The notes beneath the pieces were generated by a model. The model was not told where the DNA came from, searched no databases, and saw nothing but the letters and a program-made list of their open reading frames with translations. The position numbers and the translations under genes were made by a program. 64,000 nucleotides of DNA. Source: Sediminibacterium roseum (GTDB taxonomy: Bacteria; Bacteroidota; Bacteroidia; Chitinophagales; Chitinophagaceae). The stretch spans positions 62,001 through 126,000 of the forward strand of contig NZ_JAACJS010000011.1 in the NCBI RefSeq assembly GCF_009939005.1. The letters run 5' to 3'. Positions 52,993 to 61,950 of the stretch are shown piece after piece; position 1 is the stretch's first letter, and each line of letters starts with the position of its first letter.

Positions 52993-55755
52993 CTATTTCT
53001 CTTTGATCCACACAATAGAACTCGCCGGCCTGTTGGCGATCCGTTGTGGTGGTTCTGCTGCCTGTGTTGGCGTACTGGTTGCTGCCGGGCGTGTTGCCAC
53101 TGGCTCCTCGATGCGGTTGTTGCGCGCATAGTTGGGAATGGCAACAAGTGGTGTACCATCGGCCCATTGCCCTTTGATCACCATAAGGCCGTGCAGCATA
53201 TCGTTCCACTCTACTTTCAGCGGCGCTTTGCCGATCGCTTTTTCTATATCCTGCTGGTCCGCTTTCTCTACGTTGTATACCAGCGGCCCATAACGCAATG
53301 CCACGCGACCGCGGTTTCCTTCGATCCTCTCGTCGGCGGTAAAACGCTGCACCTCCATCGGCATCTCGAGTTCGATCTTATCACCGGCCTTCCACGTTCT
53401 TTTGATCATTGCATACCCTTTCTCTACATTGATCTGTACATTCTTTCCATTTACTTTCAGCCATTTCAAACCATTCACTTCGCGATCTGGTTTGTACAAC
53501 TCGCTGGTGGTGCGGTTCGGAACACGCACGTACACGGCAAACTCTTTTGACACTTTCGGGTTTACGGTGATGGCAACATTGCCGTTCCAGGGATATTCTG
53601 TTTTCTGGATCATCTGCACATCCGTTCCCGCAACCCGCTCCACGTTGATGGTGCTGCCCAGGTAAAGATTTACATAGATCGCCTTATCGCCCGTTACATA
53701 GGTCCAGGTTGGCAACATCAGCAATGTGCGCGGAATGTTTCCTACGCAGCACGGGCAAACATGCCATGCATCCCGTGGTTGTGATGAAGACAGCGGGTTG
53801 GTGTAATAAAAATGCGTTGCATCTGCATCAAGCGATCCCATCAATGCATTGTACATCGTTTCTTCATACAGGTCGGCATAACGCGCATCGTGGTACGCCA
53901 GGTTCATTTTGTATTGAAAGAAGATCAAACCTGCGCTTGAGCACGATTCGCAATACGCATTGTTGCGCAGCGAATAGTTAGGGCCAAAACCTTCTGATGT
54001 TTCGCCGCTTCCGATACCGCCGGTGAAATAATATTTTTTATTGACCAGGTTGTTCCACAAAGACATTACCGCACTCTGGTAATCCACGTCTGCTGTTTCT
54101 GCAGCAACATCTGCCATGGCGGAATAGTTATAGGTGGCGCGCACCGCATGCCCTACGGCTTCGTATTGTTCCTGCACCGGCACATGGCTCTGGTCGTATT
54201 CGCTTCCGTTCTTGCGGCTGTCGAGCAGGAACTTGGCCAGGGAAACATAACTGTCGCCGCGGTTGTTTCCTTCCATATCATTTACAAAACGCCCGAAGCG
54301 AACAAGCGCCTGTTCCATTTCCTGGTGCCCGTCGTACCATTCTTTTTTCCCGGGACCAATGTTGCGTACCCAGCAGTCTGCCAAACGCTTCGCAGCATCA
54401 TACAAACGCCTGTCCTTTCCATTGGTGAGTGTAAAATGATTGATCGCTGATTCGATGAAGTAACCTGACACGTATCCTTCATGATCGCCGCGGTTGCGGG
54501 GCGACCACCGTTCTTTCCATCTTGCCGTATCACGAAGTGTGAACGCGGTCTGCAGGTAACCATCCGGTTCCTGTGCAGCAAGAATGAGCGGGATCCATTT
54601 TTCAAGCGTTGCCTTCATTTTGTCCTGCGCAGCAATGATCTCTTTGTCACCCTGCGGGTCCACCATCAGCGCAATACACATCGCTTCAACCGTCTGGTGC
54701 ACCCATGCGTTGGAGAATACATACCCTTTGTGTTTTGCATGCGGCTCGCCACGGATGGCTTTTGCGGCCTCGATAAAATTATCGATGCCACCCTCGCCTA
54801 TCTTGAGATCTGTTCTTTCGTTCTGCGCCACGCAGTACGGGATCCAGTTGGTGATCATCGCTTTGGCACGGTCGTTCCAGAGTTTATTGTCGATCTTGTA
54901 TTTTTTCGTGTACACAACATCGAGCCTTTTTGCTTTTGGCGGTTCGTGCACTTTTACTTTGATAACGGACGATTGGGAAAGATTTCCATCGCTGGCCGTC
55001 ATAGACAGCTCATAATCGCCAACCGCGGAAAAGGTAGCTGCGCCTTTGATTTTATCTCCCGAAGTAAATTGAACATTGCCCGGCCCTGACACTTTTTTCC
55101 ATTCGATTTTGGTAACGGGTGTAACCGAGCGTATGCTTCCTGCGAGATAGGTTTTGCCGTTGATCATCACATCCCTGTCGATACCCGCGTTCACAGAAGG
55201 CGCAGGGGCCGCAGAATTATCTGTTTTATAAACGATCCACTCTGCCATAGACGCAATGCCACGGTCCGCAGAATCGAGCTCTATACGGATGCGCGTGGTT
55301 TTGACTTCATCAAAAATGGTTTTGTTGAGTTTGCCCGGTTCTTTCGCGAGACCGGATGCATTCTGCACAGGCACAAAAGCAGTCCCGTTCCAATATTGTA
55401 CCCGGTACGCTTCGGGCAGGCGGATGTTCCTGTTGAAATCGTTCCAGAAGATATCGATCTCTTTGGTGCTCACAGGCTGCGCCCACTCGTACTGCACCCA
55501 GATATTTTGCCTCGGCATAACGTTGCGGTTTCCACCACCGCCAAAACCCCTTCCAGAAAACATAGGGGCCACATTATCGTTCAAAGCGGCCGCATTAAAG
55601 CCACCACGCATGGAAGAAGATACATTGGCAACCACTGCAAGGTTGGGCCTCGTAGTTAGCGGTGCGGGCTCCGGTTGTTGTGCACCGGCCGTGCCTGCAA
55701 GCAATAGAAACATCCATGCAACAATACCAGCGGACGCTATTTTTTTAATTGTCAT
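52993..55755 (-). CDS. GH127-like beta-L-arabinofuranosidase-domain enzyme with N-terminal beta modules
   Basis: 920 residues: a signal peptide, a discoidin/F5-F8C-like module (about 35-170; ANVSSSMRGGFNAAALNDNV, WVQYEWAQPVSTKEIDIFWN, TTRIRIELDS), and a PKD/Ig-like domain (about 180-270). The DUF1680 alpha/alpha barrel follows. The zinc-thiolate set is kept: Glu603 and Cys605 in YCESCSS, and Cys667, Cys669, Cys670 in VCPCCVGN. It is more diverged than the GH127 at 16596. It ends the SusCD operon, separated from SusD by a 117-base gap with a hairpin. Probably removes L-arabinofuranose or a related pentose. Confidence 0.88.
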   Translation of the reverse strand: MTIKKIASAGIVAWMFLLLAGTAGAQQPEPAPLTTRPNLAVVANVSSSMRGGFNAAALNDNVAPMFSGRGFGGGGNRNVMPRQNIWVQYEWAQPVSTKEIDIFWNDFNRNIRLPEAYRVQYWNGTAFVPVQNASGLAKEPGKLNKTIFDEVKTTRIRIELDSADRGIASMAEWIVYKTDNSAAPAPSVNAGIDRDVMINGKTYLAGSIRSVTPVTKIEWKKVSGPGNVQFTSGDKIKGAATFSAVGDYELSMTASDGNLSQSSVIKVKVHEPPKAKRLDVVYTKKYKIDNKLWNDRAKAMITNWIPYCVAQNERTDLKIGEGGIDNFIEAAKAIRGEPHAKHKGYVFSNAWVHQTVEAMCIALMVDPQGDKEIIAAQDKMKATLEKWIPLILAAQEPDGYLQTAFTLRDTARWKERWSPRNRGDHEGYVSGYFIESAINHFTLTNGKDRRLYDAAKRLADCWVRNIGPGKKEWYDGHQEMEQALVRFGRFVNDMEGNNRGDSYVSLAKFLLDSRKNGSEYDQSHVPVQEQYEAVGHAVRATYNYSAMADVAAETADVDYQSAVMSLWNNLVNKKYYFTGGIGSGETSEGFGPNYSLRNNAYCESCSSAGLIFFQYKMNLAYHDARYADLYEETMYNALMGSLDADATHFYYTNPLSSSQPRDAWHVCPCCVGNIPRTLLMLPTWTYVTGDKAIYVNLYLGSTINVERVAGTDVQMIQKTEYPWNGNVAITVNPKVSKEFAVYVRVPNRTTSELYKPDREVNGLKWLKVNGKNVQINVEKGYAMIKRTWKAGDKIELEMPMEVQRFTADERIEGNRGRVALRYGPLVYNVEKADQQDIEKAIGKAPLKVEWNDMLHGLMVIKGQWADGTPLVAIPNYARNNRIEEPVATRPAATSTPTQAAEPPQRIANRPASSIVWIKEK

Positions 55756-55792
55756 TATTCATCATTTAATAGATCGGAAAAAACAGTGGCAA

Positions 55793-55830
55793 AAAGCAAG
55801 ACCTGCAATACGATTTGCAGGCCCTGCTTT
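55793..55830 (-). terminator. Intercistronic hairpin between SusD and the GH127-like gene
   Basis: Bases 55793-55808 and 55815-55830 form a 16-bp stem with two wobble positions (TTGCAGGCCCTGCTTT against AAAGCAAGACCTGCAA). Such stems often follow susD genes and raise susCD transcript levels over the downstream enzyme genes. Confidence 0.6.
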
Positions 55831-55872
55831 ACTCACTAACTGTATTACTATTACCAACTTGCCATTGGAAAA

Positions 55873-57459
55873 TTAATACCCTGGATTTTGTTTCAGGTTT
55901 GAATTGGTAAGCATTGCCGACTGCGGTATCGGGAAAATGATCTTGTCGTTGTTCGACGAAGTATGGTTGAACCATTTCTTCGTGGTGAACACACCGAACC
56001 TGATGATGTCCTGGCGGCGTTTTGCCTCAGCGGCAAATTCCCAACCCAGTTCATCGAGCATTCTTCCGTATACAACATTTGCACCGCCTTGTGGGTTTAC
56101 CACTGCGCCATTTGCCCATTCGCCGTAGTTGTATGAACTACCCTGCTGCAATTGCGCACCGGTTACCACCGCTTTTGCAGGGTTGGATGCAAAGCTTCTT
56201 TGTCTTACCTGCGTAACGATCGTTGCCGCATCGTTTGCCTTGTTGGTACGCAACAATGCTTCGGCTTTCATCAGTAATACATCGGCATACCTCATCAATG
56301 GAAAATCAACACTCGAACCGCCACGCATGCCCGATTTGATCTCGTATTTGCCAATACGGTAACCGGCGTTGCTGGTGCTTTCCACGATCGATTTTACATC
56401 TTTTACATAGTTGATCACCAATGCGCCCGTGGTTGCATTGTATTGCGGACCCATGATCCATGTATCCTTCAAACGCTGGTCATCCGGATCGTAGGTATCG
56501 ATGAACTGCGGAACCGCGCAGTTACCACCCCATGGCTGAACCTGCATCGGGTATACCTGCTGCATCAGCGGATCGAGGGTTTTCATGTGGATCGTGCTTT
56601 CGGTAGCAAAGATCTCATCGTAAGGAACGGTGAAGATCAGCTCCGGCGAGTTCTCATTGTTTGTAACAAAATTGTCTTTGTACCGCGTTGCAAGCGAATA
56701 CACATTTTTAGCGATGATGTCGTCGCACTCCTTGATTACCTTATCCCATGCAGCGGTTCCAACGTATACTTCCGCATTCAGGTAAACACGCGCCAATACT
56801 GCCTTTGCTGCCCATTTTGTAAAGCGGCCATAGGTAGATTTGTTAACAACTTCAGTGAGCAGCGGAATGTTGTCCGTCAGTTCTTTCACTACAAAATCAT
56901 ACACTTCTTTTCTTGTTTTCTGTTTCGGCAGGCTCACATCCTTGTAATCTGTTACGATCGGCACATTGCCATGGTTATCGAGCAGCAGCGAATAATAAAA
57001 TGCCCTGGCTGCTTTCAGTTCGGCAATCAGTTCGTTCTTGCCGGTTGTCATCGGGATCTCGCCTGATTCGATCTGGTAAATAACGCGGTTGGCATTGTTG
57101 ATGCCGCGGTAGCAACCACTGTACAAACCGTTTGGCTGTCCCTGTGTTGCGTTCCATACGTGCTGGTGCATACGCTGGTAGGTTCCGCCATCCACCCAGC
57201 CGTTCGGGCGTGCGGGTGTGATGATCGCATCGGCTGCTTCTTCCTGCACATCAAAATAACCTTGCCAGCCGGCAGTCATGCCCCTGAGGTTACTGTATAC
57301 AGGGCCAACCAATGCAGGCACATCAGCCGCGGTTGGATTGAAATTCTGTGCAAGTACCTGTGAATATACTTTTTCATCAAGCTTGGTACAGCCATTCAGT
57401 AAGAGCCCACCGGCAAGTGCGAGCAACGGGATCTTTGTGTATTTATAATATTTTTTCAT
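55873..57459 (-). CDS. SusD/RagB-family outer-membrane glycan-binding lipoprotein
   Basis: 528 residues. Lipobox LLLNGC (Cys24). RagB/SusD features: GMTAGWQGYFDVQEEAADAI, YQRMHQHVWNATQGQPNGLY, SGCYRGINNANRVIYQIESG, LIAELKAARAFYYSLLLDNH GNVPIVTDY (split here), a TPR-like helical core, and the C-terminal DELGWEFAAEAKRRQDIIRF, GVFTTKKWFNHTSSNNDKII, FPIPQSAMLTNSNLKQNPGY. It binds the oligosaccharide at the cell surface and caps the SusC barrel. It lies 18 bases after the susC-like gene. Confidence 0.95.
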   Translation of the reverse strand: MKKYYKYTKIPLLALAGGLLLNGCTKLDEKVYSQVLAQNFNPTAADVPALVGPVYSNLRGMTAGWQGYFDVQEEAADAIITPARPNGWVDGGTYQRMHQHVWNATQGQPNGLYSGCYRGINNANRVIYQIESGEIPMTTGKNELIAELKAARAFYYSLLLDNHGNVPIVTDYKDVSLPKQKTRKEVYDFVVKELTDNIPLLTEVVNKSTYGRFTKWAAKAVLARVYLNAEVYVGTAAWDKVIKECDDIIAKNVYSLATRYKDNFVTNNENSPELIFTVPYDEIFATESTIHMKTLDPLMQQVYPMQVQPWGGNCAVPQFIDTYDPDDQRLKDTWIMGPQYNATTGALVINYVKDVKSIVESTSNAGYRIGKYEIKSGMRGGSSVDFPLMRYADVLLMKAEALLRTNKANDAATIVTQVRQRSFASNPAKAVVTGAQLQQGSSYNYGEWANGAVVNPQGGANVVYGRMLDELGWEFAAEAKRRQDIIRFGVFTTKKWFNHTSSNNDKIIFPIPQSAMLTNSNLKQNPGY

Positions 57460-57477
57460 GACGTCTTTTTTTTACGA

Positions 57478-60459
57478 TTAAAAATTAACAAGCGCTCCGA
57501 GGGTGAATGTGCGTGTGGTTGGGTATTTGTCCCTTTCATCGTTTCCTGGAGCAAGTCCGGTCCTGTTAACTTCCGGATCGATTCCCTTGTAGCCTGTGAT
57601 GGTGATGGTGTTCAACGCTGAAAGCATCAACCGCAGGCTTTTAACATATTTGGTGCTGCGCATAGGAACATTGTAGCCCAATGTGATGTTGTCAATTTTC
57701 AGGAAGTCGCCGTTCTCAATGTAATGGCTCACGTAAGCCTGTGAATTTTTAACGGTCGATTTTCCGTACACCGGATCAAATGCAGAGAGAAGCACATTGT
57801 AGTTGGCCAGGATCTGTGGTTGCGCGTTCTCGTAGAACATACGCTGGAAGTTCAGGATCTGGTACCCGAACTGGCCACGCATCAATACACTCAGGTCAAA
57901 GTTCTTGTAGCGGAACGTGTTGTTGAATCCTAAATAATATTTAGGCAAGCCGTTTCCGAGGATCTTTTTATCCGCATTACCCGCGTTTGATGCATAAGGT
58001 TTTGGTTTGCCGTCTGCACCCTCAATGATCCACAAACCGTTTGCATCGATGTCGATCGATTTGAAGCCCCAGAAATTACCGATCGGGCCGCCGATGTCGA
58101 TCCTGTGTGTAACATCCTGCACAGGCTCACCGGTACCACCCGCTGTGAAGAAGGTGCTTGTAGTGGCAAACAACTCATTCGACAAGGTCACGAGTTTGTT
58201 CTGGTTGTGCGAGAAGCTGATGTTTCCATCCCATGAGAAATCTTTTTTCTGGATCGCAGCATAATTCACCATCACCTCTATACCCTTGTTCTCCATTACA
58301 CCTACGTTGGCAGTAATGGTACTGAACAGGTAAGGTGGTGTTGGAACGGCATAATCGTACAACATGTCTTTTGTTGTCCTTTTGTAAAGATCGATCGCAA
58401 AACTCAGCCTGTTCTTGAGAATGCTCAGGTCCAGGCCAATGTTGAACTCTTCTTTACGCTCCCAGCGCAGATCCGGGTTAGGATTACGCACAGGAGAAAG
58501 TGTTTGTATCCAGGTACCGTTGTTGAGGAACCTTGTGCCGTAGTTAAGCGCCGTAAGCGACTGGTATGGCGAACTTGGTGAAATACCCGTTACACCAAAA
58601 CCGGCACGTAATTTCAGGTCGTCAATAAATGAAACGGTGCGCATGAAGTTCTCTCTCTTGATCCTCCAGCCCACAGACACCGCAGGGAAATTACCCCATT
58701 TGTGGTTTTCTCCGAATTTCGAAGACCCCTCGCGCCTGATGCTTGCAGAGAGAATGTATTTGTCTGCATAGTTATAGTTAACGCGCCCGAAGAAACCGAT
58801 CAGTTTGCTTTCAGATGCGTTGCTTCCCATAGATGCTTCACCACGGCCGAGTGCATTACCGGTTGCGAGGTTGTTGTATGAATACTGGTCGGTTGGAAAA
58901 TCCCAGTTGCTCGCAGAGAAGTTCTCGCTGAACTGGTCCTGGTAACTGTAACCACCCAATACGGTCAGTTTATGGCTACCAAAATTGCGGGTATAGTCTC
59001 CTGTCAATTCAACCAGGTTGTCAACACCGGAGCTTGTGCTGCGCGAAGCGTTTCCGTTCCTTCCGTTTTTGGTGGTTGATACGTGTTGTTTTGTTTCTGA
59101 ACTTCCGCTCAGGCTCGTGTTCTTCACGTTGGCAACCAGGAGTTTCAGGTTGAAGCCTTTGAACAGGTTGGCAGTGATGTTTCCAGACAAACGTGTTTCC
59201 TGGTTCTCATTGCGCGCAATGGTTTCCCTGATATATCCAAGCGGGTTATCATAGAAATAAATATTTCTTTCTTTCCACCTGCCGAGGTAGTCGTATACAC
59301 TATCTGTAGGATTGCGGATCACCGATTGACGGTATACATAGGTATTGAATCCGCCATCGTCGTTCCTGGCACGGCTGATCGCACTCAGGTTCACTTTCAC
59401 TTTGCCTTCGAACATGGAGTGGTTAACATCGGCGCGGAGCGACAATTGCCTGTTCACCGTATTGATCATAAGTCCATCCCAGTCCCTGTAATTGATGTTG
59501 GCAGTATAATTCGTGTTCTTGCTGCCACCCTGGAAAGTGAGGTTGTGTGTGAGGCTTATGGGTGTATTGTTGTTGATCTGTTTGAACCAGTCTGTGTTCA
59601 AACCATAATCAAATGTATTGGGAACACCTGCTTTTACTACATATTGCCTGTATTGATCGGCGTTCAAAAATTTCGGGCGCCTTGCGATGGTCTGGATACT
59701 GGCATCGGTAGAATAGATAACCGATGATTTTTCTCCGCCAACAAGTTTGCGTGTAGTGATGAGGATCACGCCATTGGTACCGCGCGTACCGTAGATGGCA
59801 GCGGCAGAACCGTCTTTCAATACATCGATCGACTCGATGTCCTGCGGCGCCACAGAGTTCAATGAACCCGGTATCCCGTCGATCAACACCAATGGCGTAG
59901 CCGATGCAGATAAAGAAGTGATACCACGCAACTGGATCTGCGTGCCACCGGTAGGATCACCTGTTGAAGTAGACACCGTTAAACCGGCCACTTTTCCCTG
60001 GATGAGCTGTCCCGCATCGCGTACAAACCCCTTTACAAAATTTTCCTGTTTTACACTTGCCACCGCACTGGTTACATCCGCTTTTTTCTGCGTACCGTAA
60101 CCGATCACCACTACCTCGTCGAGGTTATTGATGTCTTTGTTGAGCCGTACTTCAAACTGGCTCTGTCCTTTTACAGGAAGCGTAATGGCAGTGTATCCAA
60201 CAAAACTCACCACGAGCTCCGCGTCTTCCGACGGGGCCAGGATACTGAATTTACCGGAGGCATCTGTAACGGTGGTTGTCCTTGTGTTTTTTATGGACAC
60301 CGTTGCTCCTATCAACGGATCTCCCGATTTGGCATCGAGTACAGATCCTGTGACCGTTTTTGCGGGGAGCCTAAAGGTCTTTCCTGTCTCGTTCCTGGCC
60401 TGTACCACGTTGAAGACGAGCAATGAAAGCGATAGCAAGCAAGCAATCATTTTTTTCAT
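57478..60459 (-). CDS. SusC/RagA-family TonB-linked outer-membrane transporter
   Basis: 993 residues from the ATG at 60459. Signal peptide, carboxypeptidase-like domain (TVTGSVLDAKSGDPLIGATV), TonB box region EVVVIGYGTQKKADVTSAVA, plug with GLTVSTSTGDPTGGTQIQLR, GITSLSASATPLVLIDGIPG and YGTRGTNGVILITTRK, then the barrel ending RTFTLGALVNF. The SusC motif (LVLIDGIPG, then DGSAAAIYGTRG) is clear. It imports the oligosaccharide bound by SusD. There is no sigma/anti-sigma pair or hybrid sensor beside it in the window. The 214 bases upstream hold no promoter I can place with confidence. Confidence 0.96.
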   Translation of the reverse strand: MKKMIACLLSLSLLVFNVVQARNETGKTFRLPAKTVTGSVLDAKSGDPLIGATVSIKNTRTTTVTDASGKFSILAPSEDAELVVSFVGYTAITLPVKGQSQFEVRLNKDINNLDEVVVIGYGTQKKADVTSAVASVKQENFVKGFVRDAGQLIQGKVAGLTVSTSTGDPTGGTQIQLRGITSLSASATPLVLIDGIPGSLNSVAPQDIESIDVLKDGSAAAIYGTRGTNGVILITTRKLVGGEKSSVIYSTDASIQTIARRPKFLNADQYRQYVVKAGVPNTFDYGLNTDWFKQINNNTPISLTHNLTFQGGSKNTNYTANINYRDWDGLMINTVNRQLSLRADVNHSMFEGKVKVNLSAISRARNDDGGFNTYVYRQSVIRNPTDSVYDYLGRWKERNIYFYDNPLGYIRETIARNENQETRLSGNITANLFKGFNLKLLVANVKNTSLSGSSETKQHVSTTKNGRNGNASRSTSSGVDNLVELTGDYTRNFGSHKLTVLGGYSYQDQFSENFSASNWDFPTDQYSYNNLATGNALGRGEASMGSNASESKLIGFFGRVNYNYADKYILSASIRREGSSKFGENHKWGNFPAVSVGWRIKRENFMRTVSFIDDLKLRAGFGVTGISPSSPYQSLTALNYGTRFLNNGTWIQTLSPVRNPNPDLRWERKEEFNIGLDLSILKNRLSFAIDLYKRTTKDMLYDYAVPTPPYLFSTITANVGVMENKGIEVMVNYAAIQKKDFSWDGNISFSHNQNKLVTLSNELFATTSTFFTAGGTGEPVQDVTHRIDIGGPIGNFWGFKSIDIDANGLWIIEGADGKPKPYASNAGNADKKILGNGLPKYYLGFNNTFRYKNFDLSVLMRGQFGYQILNFQRMFYENAQPQILANYNVLLSAFDPVYGKSTVKNSQAYVSHYIENGDFLKIDNITLGYNVPMRSTKYVKSLRLMLSALNTITITGYKGIDPEVNRTGLAPGNDERDKYPTTRTFTLGALVNF

Positions 60460-60673
60460 AAGCAAGAGTTTTATATAAAATCGTCAAATTGACACTTAAA
60501 ATTAACTTTTAAATAATTTCTGCGAATCAGTATTTTAACTGATGCTAACAATATTTTAACCAATTGTGAGTTGTAGTGAAAAGTCGTATTTCTCCTACAG
60601 AAGAGAAAGGATGATAAAAAATGTTAAACCGAGGGTTACTCAGTGAGGTTACCTATAAAGGTAAAAATGACGG

Positions 60674-61909
60674 TTATTTACCTCGGTTGCCAAGGCGGCC
60701 CAGTTCTTTTTTCGCAACATCGGGATAAACTGAGATCAGGTGTGAGCGCACCAGGTTGGGGGTGGCCCTGTTCTGCCCCTCTCCCTTTAAAGTGATCACC
60801 TGCGATGCGCGCGCCGGCATATGGCAATCAATGCAGTTTGTGGTGATCACACTACCCACTTTGTCTGCAAATAAACAGAATTGTTTTCCGCCCGGTACAT
60901 GGCAACTCATGCATCGGGTTGACAGTACCTGTAAATTATCCCTTTCCTGTTTGTGCGGGTTGTGGCAGGATGAACAGCTCATCTGTTGCGCCGAATTCTT
61001 AAAACATTTGCTTGCCTGCAGCAATTGGTACTGGTTGCCATGAACATCCAGCTCCGACGCCGCCTGTTGTACGGCATCCGGCTGAAAATAATCTTTAAGC
61101 AACTCCCCCGGCTTAAAACCAAACGGTGTGCGCAGCGGTTCATGTATCCCCGAGTGGCAGGCCGCGCAGTTCTCCAGCCGCTGCAGGTTGCTGAGCGATT
61201 TGTAGGAAGTGATGTATTTCGCAATTTTTTCGGAAGGATGTTCTTCCTGGTAGGCAACATGCGCCGCAGCAGGGCCATGGCAGCGTTCGCAATCGATGCC
61301 ATAAATAATATTGTTCGGATTGAAATCGTCTACCCTGTATCCCTTCTGCGCCCGGATGGCGGTGCGTTCGATATAGGAACTATGGCACTCAAAACACCCA
61401 ATCGGGATCATCCTGTCGAAACGGATCTTGTCGGCGGGGTAATTGGGACTGTTCACCCATGCTTTTGCCGCAACAGAATAGGTAACGGGCAATTGAAATG
61501 CATTGGCGCCGTACCAATATAAAAATGTCTGTGCCTTTCTTCCCGAACCGATCACGATGTCAAAGGGAAACGCGGCTCTCTCTACCCCATCCTGCACCGC
61601 AGCCTGGTAAAACCGGCCGTCCTGCTCCTTCATTACAACCTTCATGTGCGGGTTGTATTCGTAATGGTTGCTGTCTTTGTGAAAACTGCCCGCGATACGC
61701 GCCCGTGTTGCCGGCGCAGTACTGTTTGCATGCGCGGTTGCTGCATACGATACCGCAATATCCGCATGGCATTTTACACAGGTGGCCGCACCCGCATAAC
61801 CTTCTCCCCTCGCGTCGTTGCTCCGCTGCACGGTCTGTGTGCACTGGTTGAATAAAAACCCGGCCACAACCAACACAAGGATCACTATAAACGAACGTCT
61901 TTTAATCAT
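60674..61909 (-). CDS. Seven-heme c-type cytochrome, predicted lipoprotein
   Basis: 411 residues from the ATG at 61909. A hydrophobic N-terminus ends in a lipobox-like LFNQC (Cys23). Seven CxxCH heme-binding motifs are visible: CVKCH, CFECH, CERCH, CAACH, CSSCH, CMSCH, CIDCH. The layout resembles the cytochrome c554 / multiheme family. It would carry electrons in the periplasm or at the cell surface. Its place between a GH31 gene and susC is unexpected and is discussed below. The gap to the GH31 gene is 41 bases, so co-transcription is likely. Confidence 0.9.
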   Translation of the reverse strand: MIKRRSFIVILVLVVAGFLFNQCTQTVQRSNDARGEGYAGAATCVKCHADIAVSYAATAHANSTAPATRARIAGSFHKDSNHYEYNPHMKVVMKEQDGRFYQAAVQDGVERAAFPFDIVIGSGRKAQTFLYWYGANAFQLPVTYSVAAKAWVNSPNYPADKIRFDRMIPIGCFECHSSYIERTAIRAQKGYRVDDFNPNNIIYGIDCERCHGPAAAHVAYQEEHPSEKIAKYITSYKSLSNLQRLENCAACHSGIHEPLRTPFGFKPGELLKDYFQPDAVQQAASELDVHGNQYQLLQASKCFKNSAQQMSCSSCHNPHKQERDNLQVLSTRCMSCHVPGGKQFCLFADKVGSVITTNCIDCHMPARASQVITLKGEGQNRATPNLVRSHLISVYPDVAKKELGRLGNRGK

Positions 61910-61950
61910 GCGGTGTATTTGATACCCGGTAAAGCAACGCAACAAACTTG

